From: Aerobium sp039839275
GTDB lineage: Bacteria; Pseudomonadota; Alphaproteobacteria; Rhizobiales; Rhizobiaceae
Length of the DNA stretch: 64,000 bases
Direction of reading: 5' to 3'
NCBI RefSeq assembly: GCF_039839275.1
Contig: NZ_JBDOQP010000002.1
Span: 186,001-250,000, forward strand
The translations under genes and the position numbers were made by a program. Positions within the stretch are counted from its first letter, which is position 1; every line of letters starts with the position of its first letter. Shown in pieces: positions 42,836 to 51,477 of the stretch. Under the pieces are notes generated by a model. The model saw only the letters and a program-made list of their open reading frames with translations, ran no database searches and was not told the DNA's origin.

Positions 42836-44773
42836 ATGATTGCGAGCGCGGTTGAACCCGCTATGATCATGCGGCGCGCGGACATTGCATTCGAGGGTGG
42901 CATAGATTCAGGCATGGTACGGAGTGAAGAGGCGACGAATGCGGCGGCCGGCGGCACTGGCGCCGCATCCGCTGATGACGAAACTCGACACTCGACGTTA
43001 CGCTGGCTGGCGTTTCAGGAGTTCTTCGAGGACGTTGCTGCCGAAGAACTGGAAATCCTGCTCGACGATATCGCGCTCATCCCGCTACGGCGTGGCGAGG
43101 CCCTGTCGAGCGAGGCCCACGCGCAAGGTGACATCTACATCCTGCGCACTGGCCTGGCGGTTGCGAGCTTTTCGACGCCCGAGGGACACGCCAGCGAAAT
43201 GGCCCCATTGGAGCCTGGCGATCTTACGGGCGGCTTTGCAATCCTGACCGGATCATCGTTCCCGATCACGGTGCGTGCGTTGCGCGACTGCACGTTCTAC
43301 CGGATCGGCGAGACAGCCTTTCGAACATTCCTGCAGACGTCGCATCGCGGCTCGCTCGGGGTCATGCGCCATGTCGGACGGTGGCTGCTGAACAGCATCC
43401 GCCCCGTTGCGCGCCCTCGGGAAGGGCGCAATGTCGCGCTCGTGCCGGTTGCAGATGGGCTGGATCTGGTGGCCATCGGGGACACGATTGCGCGTTACAT
43501 CGCCACCCAGCGGCTCGCCGTGGAATTCCTCCCCCCTGCCTCAGCGCCCGACAATTCGGAAATCCTGTTGGCGATCGAGGCGATCAACGACGTCGTCGTG
43601 ATGGTCACCTCGCCCGAAGATCCCGCATGGCAGAAGCGGGCGATCGCCAACGCCGATCTCGTCGTGCTGGTGGACCAGGCAGGCAGGACGCCCTTGCCCC
43701 TACCCGACCTCGACGAAATCTGCGGCGATGGCCCAAAGCCGACGCTCGATCTGCTCGTAATCCATCCGTCAGAGGCCCGGTATCCCGCCCCCTCGGCGCG
43801 GTGGGCGGGGCGCACCGATTTTGACGAGCGCATGAACATTCGGGATGGTGACGCGTCTGATCTCGAATTCGTTGCGCGCATGCTGACGGGCCGGGCCGTC
43901 GGTCTCGTCCTGGCCGGAGGCGGCGCGCGCGGCTACGTGCATATGGGCGTGATCCGGGCGCTGCGCGAGGCGGGAATGCCGATCGACATGGTGGCAGGGA
44001 CCAGCATGGGCGCCATCATCGGAGCGACGCTGGCTTACGGCTGGAGCGGAGACCGCACGATGGCGGCCCTGCGTGCCATGTATGCGCGCAACAGCCCCGT
44101 TGGCGACTATACCTTGCCGCTCGTCTCACTCGTCAGGGGCAACCGAGTCTCGCAGAGGCTGCGCGATTCGTTCGAAGACCTGACGATCGATGAGATGTGG
44201 CGCCCGTTCTTCTGCGTGTCCTCGAACCTGAGCACCGGCCGTCCGCACATTCATCGCAGCGGAAAGACGTGGGAAGCGTTGCGCGCGAGTTCGGCCCTTC
44301 CCGGCATCCTGCCTCCCATGATGCTGGAGGGGCAGGTGCTGGTCGACGGCGCAATCATGAACAATTTTCCCGTCGACGTCATGCGCCAACGAGGCCGAGG
44401 CGCAGTGATCGGATCGCACATCAAGGTCGACGAGGCATTCCTGTCGACACTGGCCAACATCGAGGATTTGGGCATCCTCGGGCTGGCGAGACAGATTCGC
44501 GCACAGCCGGTCAACATATTCAGCATCATGAGCCGCACCGCGACCGTGAGCAGCCTGAAACAATCCGAATATTGCTGCGCCGTCTCGGACTTTCTCATAG
44601 AGGCCCCGGCGTCGGACGTCGGCCTGCTCGATTGGCGATCGCTGGACCTGTTGGCGGAGCGTGCCTATCGTCATACCAGCGAAGCGATTGAAGAATCGGG
44701 CCTGACCTATGACACCCTTATCGCCGCGCTTGGCGGCAATCTTGAACAGTTTCCGCTCCGGGCACATGGCTGA
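42836..44773 (+). CDS. Cyclic-nucleotide-binding patatin-like phospholipase
   Basis: 645-aa protein. A cNMP/CRP-like binding domain at about 58-170 (IALIPLRRGEALSSEAHAQGDIYILRTG, LEPGDLTGGFAILTG), a linker region, then a patatin domain from about 355 with the oxyanion loop GGGARG (361-366), nucleophile GTSMG with Ser390 and catalytic DGA motif (VLVDGAIMNN). Domain order resembles neuropathy-target-esterase relatives. The start is uncertain: several ATGs lie in the first 27 codons. Its stop overlaps the next gene by 8 nt, so membrane lipid hydrolysis is translationally linked to a partner-switching pair. Confidence 0.9.
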   Translation: MIASAVEPAMIMRRADIAFEGGIDSGMVRSEEATNAAAGGTGAASADDETRHSTLRWLAFQEFFEDVAAEELEILLDDIALIPLRRGEALSSEAHAQGDIYILRTGLAVASFSTPEGHASEMAPLEPGDLTGGFAILTGSSFPITVRALRDCTFYRIGETAFRTFLQTSHRGSLGVMRHVGRWLLNSIRPVARPREGRNVALVPVADGLDLVAIGDTIARYIATQRLAVEFLPPASAPDNSEILLAIEAINDVVVMVTSPEDPAWQKRAIANADLVVLVDQAGRTPLPLPDLDEICGDGPKPTLDLLVIHPSEARYPAPSARWAGRTDFDERMNIRDGDASDLEFVARMLTGRAVGLVLAGGGARGYVHMGVIRALREAGMPIDMVAGTSMGAIIGATLAYGWSGDRTMAALRAMYARNSPVGDYTLPLVSLVRGNRVSQRLRDSFEDLTIDEMWRPFFCVSSNLSTGRPHIHRSGKTWEALRASSALPGILPPMMLEGQVLVDGAIMNNFPVDVMRQRGRGAVIGSHIKVDEAFLSTLANIEDLGILGLARQIRAQPVNIFSIMSRTATVSSLKQSEYCCAVSDFLIEAPASDVGLLDWRSLDLLAERAYRHTSEAIEESGLTYDTLIAALGGNLEQFPLRAHG

Positions 44774-45203
44774 GAAAACGTTTCGCATCGAGAACCGGAC
44801 GTCGGCGATCCCGAAGCTCATAGACGATACCGAGGCATGGCTCAAACAAGGTGGCGTCGATCACGTGGACAGCTATGTGGTGTGCGTCGCCCTGGATGAA
44901 ATCGTCAGCAACATCGCCAAATATGCGCATACCGACGACAAACTGCATCTCATTGATGTTCGCCTCTCCATCGTGCGCGAGCGCGTGGTGACTGAGATCG
45001 AGGACGATGGCGTGGCGTTCGATCCGCTGCAAAGCGCGGAACCCGATCTGGACATTTCGGTGGAGGATCGGCAGATCGGGGGCCTTGGCATTCATCTTGT
45101 CAAAAACCTGATGGACGATGTCGCCTACAGAAGAGATGGGACGCGCAATCGTCTGACACTCACCAAGAACCGTGCTCCCGCGAGCACCGAGGCCGAACAA
45201 TGA
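44766..45203 (+). CDS. Anti-sigma-factor serine kinase-like ATPase (RsbW/BtrW type)
   Basis: 145-aa GHKL-fold protein. N box ALDEIVSNIAKYAH, G1 box EIEDDGVAFDP and G2-like GGLGIHLVKNLMDDVAYRR are all present, as in RsbW/SpoIIAB-type kinases. It overlaps the patatin gene by 8 nt and the STAS gene by 4 nt (ATGA). Expected to phosphorylate the downstream STAS protein on Ser and to bind a client. No PP2C phosphatase is in the window. Confidence 0.92.
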   Translation: MAEKTFRIENRTSAIPKLIDDTEAWLKQGGVDHVDSYVVCVALDEIVSNIAKYAHTDDKLHLIDVRLSIVRERVVTEIEDDGVAFDPLQSAEPDLDISVEDRQIGGLGIHLVKNLMDDVAYRRDGTRNRLTLTKNRAPASTEAEQ

Positions 45204-45544
45204 CGCTTGTAGTGAAGGAAGACACGGAGAGTGGCATCGCCATTCTCAATGTCACCGGACGCCTGGACAGCAATACCGCTTCCGACCTTGAACCGACGCT
45301 TTTCGAGCGCACCCGAAACGAAGCTGCGGTGCTGCTGGACATGCAGGCGGTTCCCTACATCAGCTCCGCCGGGCTTCGCGTGCTGCTTGGCGCAGCCAAG
45401 ATCGCCCGCGCCACCGGTACCCGTCTGGCGCTGTGTGGATTGGCCCCGCAGGTCCACGAGGTGCTGCAGCTAAGCGGCTTTGCCCGCGCGTTCGAGACGT
45501 TCGGCACGCGGGCCGACGTGATGGACGCGATGAGTGCCACCTGA
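45200..45544 (+). CDS. STAS-domain anti-sigma factor antagonist
   Basis: 114-aa SpoIIAA/RsbV-like protein. The phosphorylatable Ser is in VPYISSAGLRVLLGAA near residue 55. It overlaps the kinase gene by 4 nt. The pair is expected to form a phosphorylation-dependent switch. The client may be a sigma factor elsewhere or the patatin protein encoded first in the operon. Confidence 0.92.
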   Translation: MTLVVKEDTESGIAILNVTGRLDSNTASDLEPTLFERTRNEAAVLLDMQAVPYISSAGLRVLLGAAKIARATGTRLALCGLAPQVHEVLQLSGFARAFETFGTRADVMDAMSAT

Positions 45545-45560
45545 CGCCAGCCATTGCGAA

Positions 45561-45761
45561 TCACTTCGCAGAAGCGGCGCTTTTCAGAAGTCCCAAAAGC
45601 CTCTCCATGTCGCCGATGTCGTTGGCCATCAGAAGTATCAGGCGCGCGTTGAGCCTGGCGCTCTCGTCGAACGACAGGCCTTCATGGGCATCCATCAACG
45701 CGGCGTAGAAATCGTCAGCCACGGGTCCCAGGCGATCGCCCCCTTGCCGCTGCTCTTTCAT
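45561..45761 (-). CDS. DUF2783 protein, likely small coupling subunit of aromatic hydroxylase (MhaB-like)
   Basis: 66-aa acidic helical protein with the DUF2783 core YAALMDAHEGLSFDESARLNARLILLMANDIGD. Its start overlaps the upstream FAD hydroxylase stop by 4 nt, so it is almost certainly a partner. In Pseudomonas putida U, 3-hydroxyphenylacetate 6-hydroxylase consists of a flavoprotein MhaA and a similarly small coupling protein MhaB; size, gene order and the homogentisate context fit. That assignment is from memory of the literature, not from alignment. Confidence 0.85.
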   Translation of the reverse strand: MKEQRQGGDRLGPVADDFYAALMDAHEGLSFDESARLNARLILLMANDIGDMERLLGLLKSAASAK

Positions 45762-47371
45762 GAGCTTCTCCCGCAGGCACGCTCGGTCGCCGCGACCAGC
45801 GCATCGATCGATGCGGCGGAAAACCGTCCGGCAATGTGCTGGTCGGGCCTGACGAGATAGATGTTGCCGGAGCCGTAGCGCTGCCTGACCGCTCCGGTTT
45901 CGTCGTCGAGCACCGTGACGGCCTCACGCGGGGCCGCGCCGGTGTCACCGGTGACGAGGACGCGCTTCACGTGCGAGGGGAGCCCTTTCGGGAGCGCGGT
46001 GTCGATCGCCAGTGTGGCAAAGCCATCCCCGAAGTGATTCAGCAGCCAGCCGCCTCCTGCGAGCGGGGCATCGGGCATCGCATCGCCGACGGGCACGCCG
46101 CCTTCGCTGTCTGCCGGGGTCTGGAGACCAAGCCCCGCCAGCGAGCAGGGACGGGATAGCCGGCCAGAATTGACCAGCCGGCGCGCGAATTCATGCCCGG
46201 CCGCAAGCTCGAGCACGCTGTCGCGGAAGATGCGCTCGATATCCGTCTTCGGTGTCATGAACGACGTGGCGCGCGAGGAATTGAGGATGTTCTCGTCGGC
46301 ACCATGAATGCGTTCCTCGTCATAGGTCGCGACAAGGCTTTCAGGCGCCTTGCCCTGCACCGCCAAGGCAAGCTTCCAGACCAGATTGTCCACATCCTGG
46401 ATGCCGCCATTTCCGCCGCGCGCTCCGAAGGGCGAGACGATGTGGGCGGAATCACCCGCGAAGATCACGCGGTCATGGACGAAGCGCTCCAGCCGCCGGC
46501 ACTGGAACGTATAGACCGAGACCCAGTCGAGCTCGAAGTTCCGGTGGCCGATGATCTTCTCGATGCGCGGGATGACGTTTTCGGGCTTCTTTTCTTCGTC
46601 CGGGTCGGCGTCCCATCCCAATTGCAGGTCTATGCGATAGATGTCGTCGGGTTGCTTGTGGAGGAGCGCGGACTGGCCATTGTGGAACGGCGGCTCGAAC
46701 CAGAACCATCGCTCGGAGGGAAAATCCGCCTTCATCTCGACGTCGGCGATCAGGAACCGCTCCTCGAAGACGCGGCCGGCAAAGTCGAGACCCAGCATGG
46801 AGCGGACCGGCGAACGGGCGCCGTCGCAAGCGATCAGCCAATCGGCTTCCAGTTCGTAGATGCCGTCCGGCGTCTCCACAGTAACCGAAACGACATCGTC
46901 AGACTGCGTCACTCCGACGACGCGGTTCTTCCAGCGCAGATCGATCATGTCCGGGAAATCGCCGGCGCGTTCGACCAGATATTGCTCGACGTAATATTGC
47001 TGGAGGTTGATGAACGCTGGCATCTTGTGCCCGGGTTCGGGCAGCAGGTCGAAGTTCCAGACCTCGCGGTCGCGATGGAACAGGCGACCGACCTTCCAGG
47101 TGACGCCCTTGGCGACCATTCTTTCGCCGATGCCCAGCCGGTCGAAGATTTCCAGCGTGCGCTTCGACCAGCAGATCGCGCGGCTGCCGACCGAGACGAC
47201 ATCGTTATCGTCGAGCACGATGCAGCGAACGCCGCGCAGGGCGCAATCGATCGCAGCGGCAAGCCCGACGGGACCGGCTCCGACGATGACCACCGGCGCG
47301 CGAGCGGTCCCGCTGCCGGACAGTTCAGGCGGCTTCCGATAGGGGAAAGGCGGATAGTCGTAGCGCGGCAT
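45758..47371 (-). CDS. FAD aromatic hydroxylase (MhpA/MhaA-like)
   Basis: Class A flavoprotein monooxygenase, 537 aa. Motifs: GAGPVGLAAAIDCALRGVRC (31-50), DG motif ACDGARSPVRSMLG, GD motif FAGDSAHIVSPFGARGGNGG, and a C-terminal thioredoxin-like domain typical of phenol/3-HPP hydroxylases. The start overlaps the DinB-family stop by one base and the stop overlaps the DUF2783 gene by four. In a homogentisate cluster the likeliest reaction is hydroxylation of 3-hydroxyphenylacetate to homogentisate; 3-hydroxyphenylpropionate or resorcinol-type substrates are alternatives. Confidence 0.88.
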   Translation of the reverse strand: MPRYDYPPFPYRKPPELSGSGTARAPVVIVGAGPVGLAAAIDCALRGVRCIVLDDNDVVSVGSRAICWSKRTLEIFDRLGIGERMVAKGVTWKVGRLFHRDREVWNFDLLPEPGHKMPAFINLQQYYVEQYLVERAGDFPDMIDLRWKNRVVGVTQSDDVVSVTVETPDGIYELEADWLIACDGARSPVRSMLGLDFAGRVFEERFLIADVEMKADFPSERWFWFEPPFHNGQSALLHKQPDDIYRIDLQLGWDADPDEEKKPENVIPRIEKIIGHRNFELDWVSVYTFQCRRLERFVHDRVIFAGDSAHIVSPFGARGGNGGIQDVDNLVWKLALAVQGKAPESLVATYDEERIHGADENILNSSRATSFMTPKTDIERIFRDSVLELAAGHEFARRLVNSGRLSRPCSLAGLGLQTPADSEGGVPVGDAMPDAPLAGGGWLLNHFGDGFATLAIDTALPKGLPSHVKRVLVTGDTGAAPREAVTVLDDETGAVRQRYGSGNIYLVRPDQHIAGRFSAASIDALVAATERACGRSS

Positions 47372-47904
47372 CAGGCCAGTCCCATCCGCCCGATTTCAGG
47401 ATCGCGATCGAAATCGAGAAAGAATTCGTCTAGTTGCGGCGGCTTCACCCCGGTTCCGGCAAGCATCGCATGGGCCTGTCCCCGGTGGTGGATCTGGTGC
47501 TGGAAGAGGTGCGCGAGAAGATTGTCCATGCGTTCAGGGATGCGTCCGTCCGAACCGCGATCGGTCTCCACCGTGCGGCACATGTCGACCTCGGTGAGCG
47601 CGCCGCAAAACGCCATCAGCCGCTCGTCAGATCGCGTCTGCAAGGGAGCAAGGTCAGAAGCCCGGGGGAAGATTTTTTCGACGGCAAAGATGTCCAACCC
47701 AGTGCCCGCCTGTTCCAGCGCATCGATATAGTAGAGGTCGATGAAATAGTTATGTGACAGCGTCGCGGCAATCGACGGGAAGAAGGACGTCCGCCTTGCC
47801 GTGAAAGCCTCGTCGTCGAGCTGCGCGCAGGCGCGCAGCAGCACATGGTTCGACCATCGGTTGTTTCGCGCCATCGCGGAAAAATGCGCGGACAGCCCCA
47901 TCAT
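47371..47904 (-). CDS. DinB family protein
   Basis: 177-aa four-helix protein with metal-binding His pattern: HNYFIDLYYIDAL near the first third and LLAHLFQHQIHHRGQAHAML near residue 145 (H-x-x-H-R-G). DinB-fold proteins include thiol-dependent isomerases and transferases. The ATG at 47904 follows GGAGGACTGG. It sits between the altered MBL gene (overlapping its last codons) and the FAD hydroxylase. It could carry out a thiol-dependent step in the pathway, but no direct evidence is visible. Confidence 0.85.
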   Translation of the reverse strand: MMGLSAHFSAMARNNRWSNHVLLRACAQLDDEAFTARRTSFFPSIAATLSHNYFIDLYYIDALEQAGTGLDIFAVEKIFPRASDLAPLQTRSDERLMAFCGALTEVDMCRTVETDRGSDGRIPERMDNLLAHLFQHQIHHRGQAHAMLAGTGVKPPQLDEFFLDFDRDPEIGRMGLA

Positions 47905-47924
47905 CCAGTCCTCCGGATTTCCGG

Positions 47925-48875
47925 TCAGCCCTGAAGCTGCTCCCACATCTGCCGATCACGCTCAGCGGTCCAGATGCGTGGCGTGTCGATGCCGAGCGCC
48001 TCGTCATAGGCGCGCGCGACGTTGAACGGCAGGCAGTGTTCGTAGATCGCGTAGGATGCAAATTTGGGGTCGCATGCCGCGCGGCATGCATCCCACGCCT
48101 CCTTCAGCGACCCGCCGCCCTGTGCGATCCGCGCGATTGGGCGATAGGTGGAGGCAACGAAATCCGCCGTGTTTTCGAGCGCCTCGTCGACCATCTCCGT
48201 GCCCACGAGCGCGTCACCGCGACCCGGCGCGATCGCGTCGAGATCGAAGGCGCGAATAGCCTCCAGCGTCTGGGGCCAGTCGGCGAAATGGCCGTCGCCG
48301 CAATAACAGGCGGAGTGGTATTCGACGATGTCGCCGGTGAACATGACGTTGGCGTCGGGCACGAAGGCAACGATGTCGCCCGCCGTATGCGCGCGGCCCA
48401 GGAACTCGAGGTCGACGCGTCTCTTGCCGAGATAGAGTGTCATGCGGTCGGTGAAGGTCAGTGACGGCCAGGTGAGGCCCGGAATGGACTCGTGGCCCTG
48501 AAACAGTCTCGGGAACCGGCCGAATTCGGAGTCCCAGTCTTCCTGCCCGCGCTCGGCCACCATGGCGCGCGCCTTTTCGGACATGATGATCTCGGACGCG
48601 CCATAGGCTGATGCGCCGAGCACACGCACGGCATGGTAGTGGGTCAGAACGACGTATTTGATCGGCTTGTCGGTAACGGTCCGGATATTCTCGATCACCT
48701 TGTTGGCAAGCCGTGGGGTCGCCTGCGCGTCGACAATCATCACCGAATCATCGCCGATTATGACGCCGGTGTTCGGATCACCCTCCGCCGTGAAGGCCCA
48801 CAGGTCGCGACCGATTTCCGTGAATGAGATTTTCTTTTCCGCGAGGTCGCCCTGCGAGGCGAATTTCTTTGCCAT
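47925..48875 (-). CDS. MBL-fold metallo-hydrolase with altered metal motif
   Basis: 316-aa metallo-beta-lactamase-fold protein. The usual HxHxDH motif reads H79-Y-H81-A-V83-R84, so the Asp and last His that bind the second metal are lost; the later His (GRAHTAGD) and Asp (FTGDIVEY) remain. It may bind one metal or none. The ATG at 48875 is preferred over 48905. Its first bases abut the fumarylacetoacetate hydrolase-like stop (4-nt spacing). Located between that gene and dinB in the homogentisate operon; possible thioesterase or lactonase, role unknown. Confidence 0.88.
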   Translation of the reverse strand: MAKKFASQGDLAEKKISFTEIGRDLWAFTAEGDPNTGVIIGDDSVMIVDAQATPRLANKVIENIRTVTDKPIKYVVLTHYHAVRVLGASAYGASEIIMSEKARAMVAERGQEDWDSEFGRFPRLFQGHESIPGLTWPSLTFTDRMTLYLGKRRVDLEFLGRAHTAGDIVAFVPDANVMFTGDIVEYHSACYCGDGHFADWPQTLEAIRAFDLDAIAPGRGDALVGTEMVDEALENTADFVASTYRPIARIAQGGGSLKEAWDACRAACDPKFASYAIYEHCLPFNVARAYDEALGIDTPRIWTAERDRQMWEQLQG

Positions 48876-48879
48876 TGTA

Positions 48880-49899
48880 TCAGGCTTCCTTCTCGTATTT
48901 CTCAACCGTCTGTTCGATCGCGCCGAAGATCGAATGGCCAGCCTTGTCCTTCATCTCGATGCGCACCACGTCGCCAAAGCGCATGAAGGGCGTCTTCGGT
49001 CCGCCCTGCTCGATGGTTTCGATGGTCCTGATTTCGGCGATGCAGGAATAACCGACGCCGCCCTGGTCCACCGGCTTGCCCGGCCCCCCGTCCAGCTTGT
49101 TGGACACCGTGCCCGATCCGACAATGCTGCCGGCGACCAACGGCCGCGTCCGGGCCGCATGGGCGATGAGTGTCGGGAAGTCGAAGGTCATGTCGACGCC
49201 CGCGTCGGCGCGGCCGAAGGGCTTGCCGTTGAAGTCGACCAGAAGCGGCAGATGCAGCTTGCCGCCATCCCATGCCTCGCCGAGTTCATCCGGCGTCACC
49301 GCGACAGGCGAAAACGCCGAGGACGGCTTCGATTGGAAGAAGCCGAATCCCTTGGCGAGTTCGCCGGGAATGAGCCCGCGCAGCGATACGTCGTTGACCA
49401 GCATGACCAGCCGGATCGCATCGCGCGCTTTGTCGACGCTGGCACCGGCCGGCACATCGTCGACGATGACGGCGATCTCGCCTTCCATGTCGATACCCCA
49501 TGCCTCGTCCGCCATGACGATCGGATCGCGTGGCCCGAGGAATGAATCCGAGCCTCCCTGATACATCAACGGGTCGGTCCAGAAGGTGGACGGCATCTCT
49601 GCGTCGCGCGCCTTTCGCACCAGTTCGACGTGGTTGACGTAGGCCGATCCGTCGGCCCACTGGTAGGCGCGTGGCAGCGGCGAATGCGCATCGTGCTCAT
49701 GAAAGCGTTCGGCCGGAACGGAGCCATGCTCAAGGCTTTCAGCAAGCGCTTCAAGATGCGGTAAAAGCCTGCGCCAGTCGTCGAGCGCGGCCTGAAGGGT
49801 GGGAACCAGAAATGACGCGTCGGTGTAGCGCGTAAGGTCCCGCGACACCACGACCAGTTTTCCGTCGCGCGTGCCGTTCTTCAGTGTTGCCAGTTTCAT
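48880..49899 (-). CDS. Fumarylacetoacetate hydrolase family protein
   Basis: 339-aa FAH-fold hydrolase, expected to split fumarylacetoacetate to fumarate and acetoacetate. Features: YQGGSDSFLGPRDPIV, WGIDMEGEIAVIVDDVPAG with acidic metal ligands, VMLVNDVSLRGLIPGELAKGFGFFQSKPSSAFSPVAVTPDEL, and AGSIVGSGTVSN. It is the shorter bacterial type rather than the 420-aa mammalian type. It lies 89 nt downstream of hmgA on the same strand. Confidence 0.93.
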   Translation of the reverse strand: MKLATLKNGTRDGKLVVVSRDLTRYTDASFLVPTLQAALDDWRRLLPHLEALAESLEHGSVPAERFHEHDAHSPLPRAYQWADGSAYVNHVELVRKARDAEMPSTFWTDPLMYQGGSDSFLGPRDPIVMADEAWGIDMEGEIAVIVDDVPAGASVDKARDAIRLVMLVNDVSLRGLIPGELAKGFGFFQSKPSSAFSPVAVTPDELGEAWDGGKLHLPLLVDFNGKPFGRADAGVDMTFDFPTLIAHAARTRPLVAGSIVGSGTVSNKLDGGPGKPVDQGGVGYSCIAEIRTIETIEQGGPKTPFMRFGDVVRIEMKDKAGHSIFGAIEQTVEKYEKEA

Positions 49900-49988
49900 G
49901 CGGTTTCCGTCCCAGGATTATGCCGGTTTCCGGCTGTTTTGATTGCGCGCGCCATGTGGCGTGGCGGCCACTATCGCAGGAGATCGGC

Positions 49989-51356
49989 CTAACTCCAATC
50001 GCCTTCCGGTGTGCCGTCGAAACGCTTCTTCAGGTCGTTCCAGCAATCGATGTAGTTGTCCTGCAATGTCGCGAGCCCCGCTGCATAACCGGTGACGAGT
50101 TGCGGAAAGCGCGTCTCGAACATGAAGGCCATGGTGTTTTCGAGCTTCACCGGCTTGAGCTCGGCACGCGACGCCTTTTCGAAGCCGCCCGCATCAGGGC
50201 CGTGCGCCAGCATCATGTTGTGCAGGCTCATGCCGCCCGGAACGAAACCTTCTTCCTTGGCATCGTACTGGCCGTGGATCAGCCCCATGAACTCGCTCAT
50301 GATGTTGCGGTGATACCAGGGCGGCCGAAAGGTGTTCTCGGCCACCAGCCAGCGCGGCGGGAAGATGACGAAGTCGATGTTGGCAGTGCCCTCCTCGCCG
50401 CTTGGCGCGGTCAGCACCGTGAAGATCGACGGATCGGGATGGTCGAACAGGATCGCACCCACCGGCGAATAGGTAGACAGGTCGTATTTGTAGGGCGCGT
50501 AATTGCCGTGCCAGGCAACCACGTCCAGCGGGGAATGGCCGATCTCGGTGACGAAGAACTGGCCACACCATTTGACGACGATGCGGCAAGGCGTCTCCTT
50601 TTCCTCGAACCAGGCGACGGGCGTCTTGAAGTCGCGCGGATTGGCGAGGCAGTTGGCGCCGATCGGCCCGCGATCCGGCAGCGTGAACTTGGCGCCATAG
50701 TTTTCGCAGACATAGCCCCGCGCCTCGGTCGCCATCAGTTCGACCTTGAACACGAGACCGCGCGGCAGCACGCAGATCTCGCCGGGCTCGACCTCGATCG
50801 CTCCCATCTCGGTCAGGAAGCGCAGCCCCCCGACCTGCGGCACGACGAGAAGCTCGCCATCGGCGTTGAAGAAATGATCGTCGACCATGTCGGCGTTGGC
50901 GACGTAGGCGTGGGCCGCCATGCCCGACTGACCCAGCACATCGCCGGCCGTCGTAATGGTACGGATACCGCGAATGAAATCGGTCCTCTCGGTCGGCATC
51001 GGCGTCGGATTCCAGCGCATCTGACCGAGCGTCAGCTCCTGCTCGCCCTGGTTGGGCGCGGACTTCCAGAGCGCCAGCGCGAACGGCTTGAAACGTTGGT
51101 GGTGCTTGACGCTGGGGCGGATGCGATAGAGCCAGGATCGCTCATTGGTACCGCGCGGCGCGGTAAATGGGGAGCCGGAGAGCTGCTCCGCATAAAGCCC
51201 GTAGGCCGGGCGCTGCGGCGAGTTCATGCCTTGCGGCAAGGAGCCCGGAAGCGTTTCGGTTTCAAAGTCGTTGCCGAAGCCCGGCATGTAGGAATAGCGC
51301 GAATTGCGTTTCGCCGCTGGCGCGGTGTGGCGAAGTGGGCTGCTCATCTCGTTCAT
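49989..51356 (-). CDS. hmgA: Homogentisate 1,2-dioxygenase
   Basis: Fe(II) cupin dioxygenase opening the homogentisate ring to maleylacetoacetate, 455 aa. Signature regions: YMPGFGNDFETETLPGSLP, PRGTNERSWLYRIRPSVKH, FPPRWLVAENTFRPPWYHRN (metal-binding His/Glu region), and NMMLAHGPDAGGFEKAS near the C-terminus. It leads a minus-strand operon and is divergent from a MarR regulator with repeated ATTTGTAAC sites between. Confidence 0.97.
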   Translation of the reverse strand: MNEMSSPLRHTAPAAKRNSRYSYMPGFGNDFETETLPGSLPQGMNSPQRPAYGLYAEQLSGSPFTAPRGTNERSWLYRIRPSVKHHQRFKPFALALWKSAPNQGEQELTLGQMRWNPTPMPTERTDFIRGIRTITTAGDVLGQSGMAAHAYVANADMVDDHFFNADGELLVVPQVGGLRFLTEMGAIEVEPGEICVLPRGLVFKVELMATEARGYVCENYGAKFTLPDRGPIGANCLANPRDFKTPVAWFEEKETPCRIVVKWCGQFFVTEIGHSPLDVVAWHGNYAPYKYDLSTYSPVGAILFDHPDPSIFTVLTAPSGEEGTANIDFVIFPPRWLVAENTFRPPWYHRNIMSEFMGLIHGQYDAKEEGFVPGGMSLHNMMLAHGPDAGGFEKASRAELKPVKLENTMAFMFETRFPQLVTGYAAGLATLQDNYIDCWNDLKKRFDGTPEGDWS

Positions 51357-51429
51357 GCTGACCTCCCGATCCTGTCACGCGCGATCTAGTCTTGCGCGCG
51401 TACAGCAACTTTGACGGCGCGCGAAATTT

Positions 51430-51458
51430 GTTGCATTTGTAACGATCGGATTTGTAAC
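51430..51458. promoter_or_regulatory. Candidate MarR operator between hmgA and marR-like gene
   Basis: Direct repeats ATTTGTAAC at 51435-51443 and 51450-51458 (15-bp period); the first is part of an imperfect palindrome GTTGCATTTGTAAC (51430-51443). Positioned just upstream of the MarR gene in the 121-bp divergent gap. Confidence 0.5.
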
Positions 51459-51477
51459 TATCAAGGCGGCAGCACGA

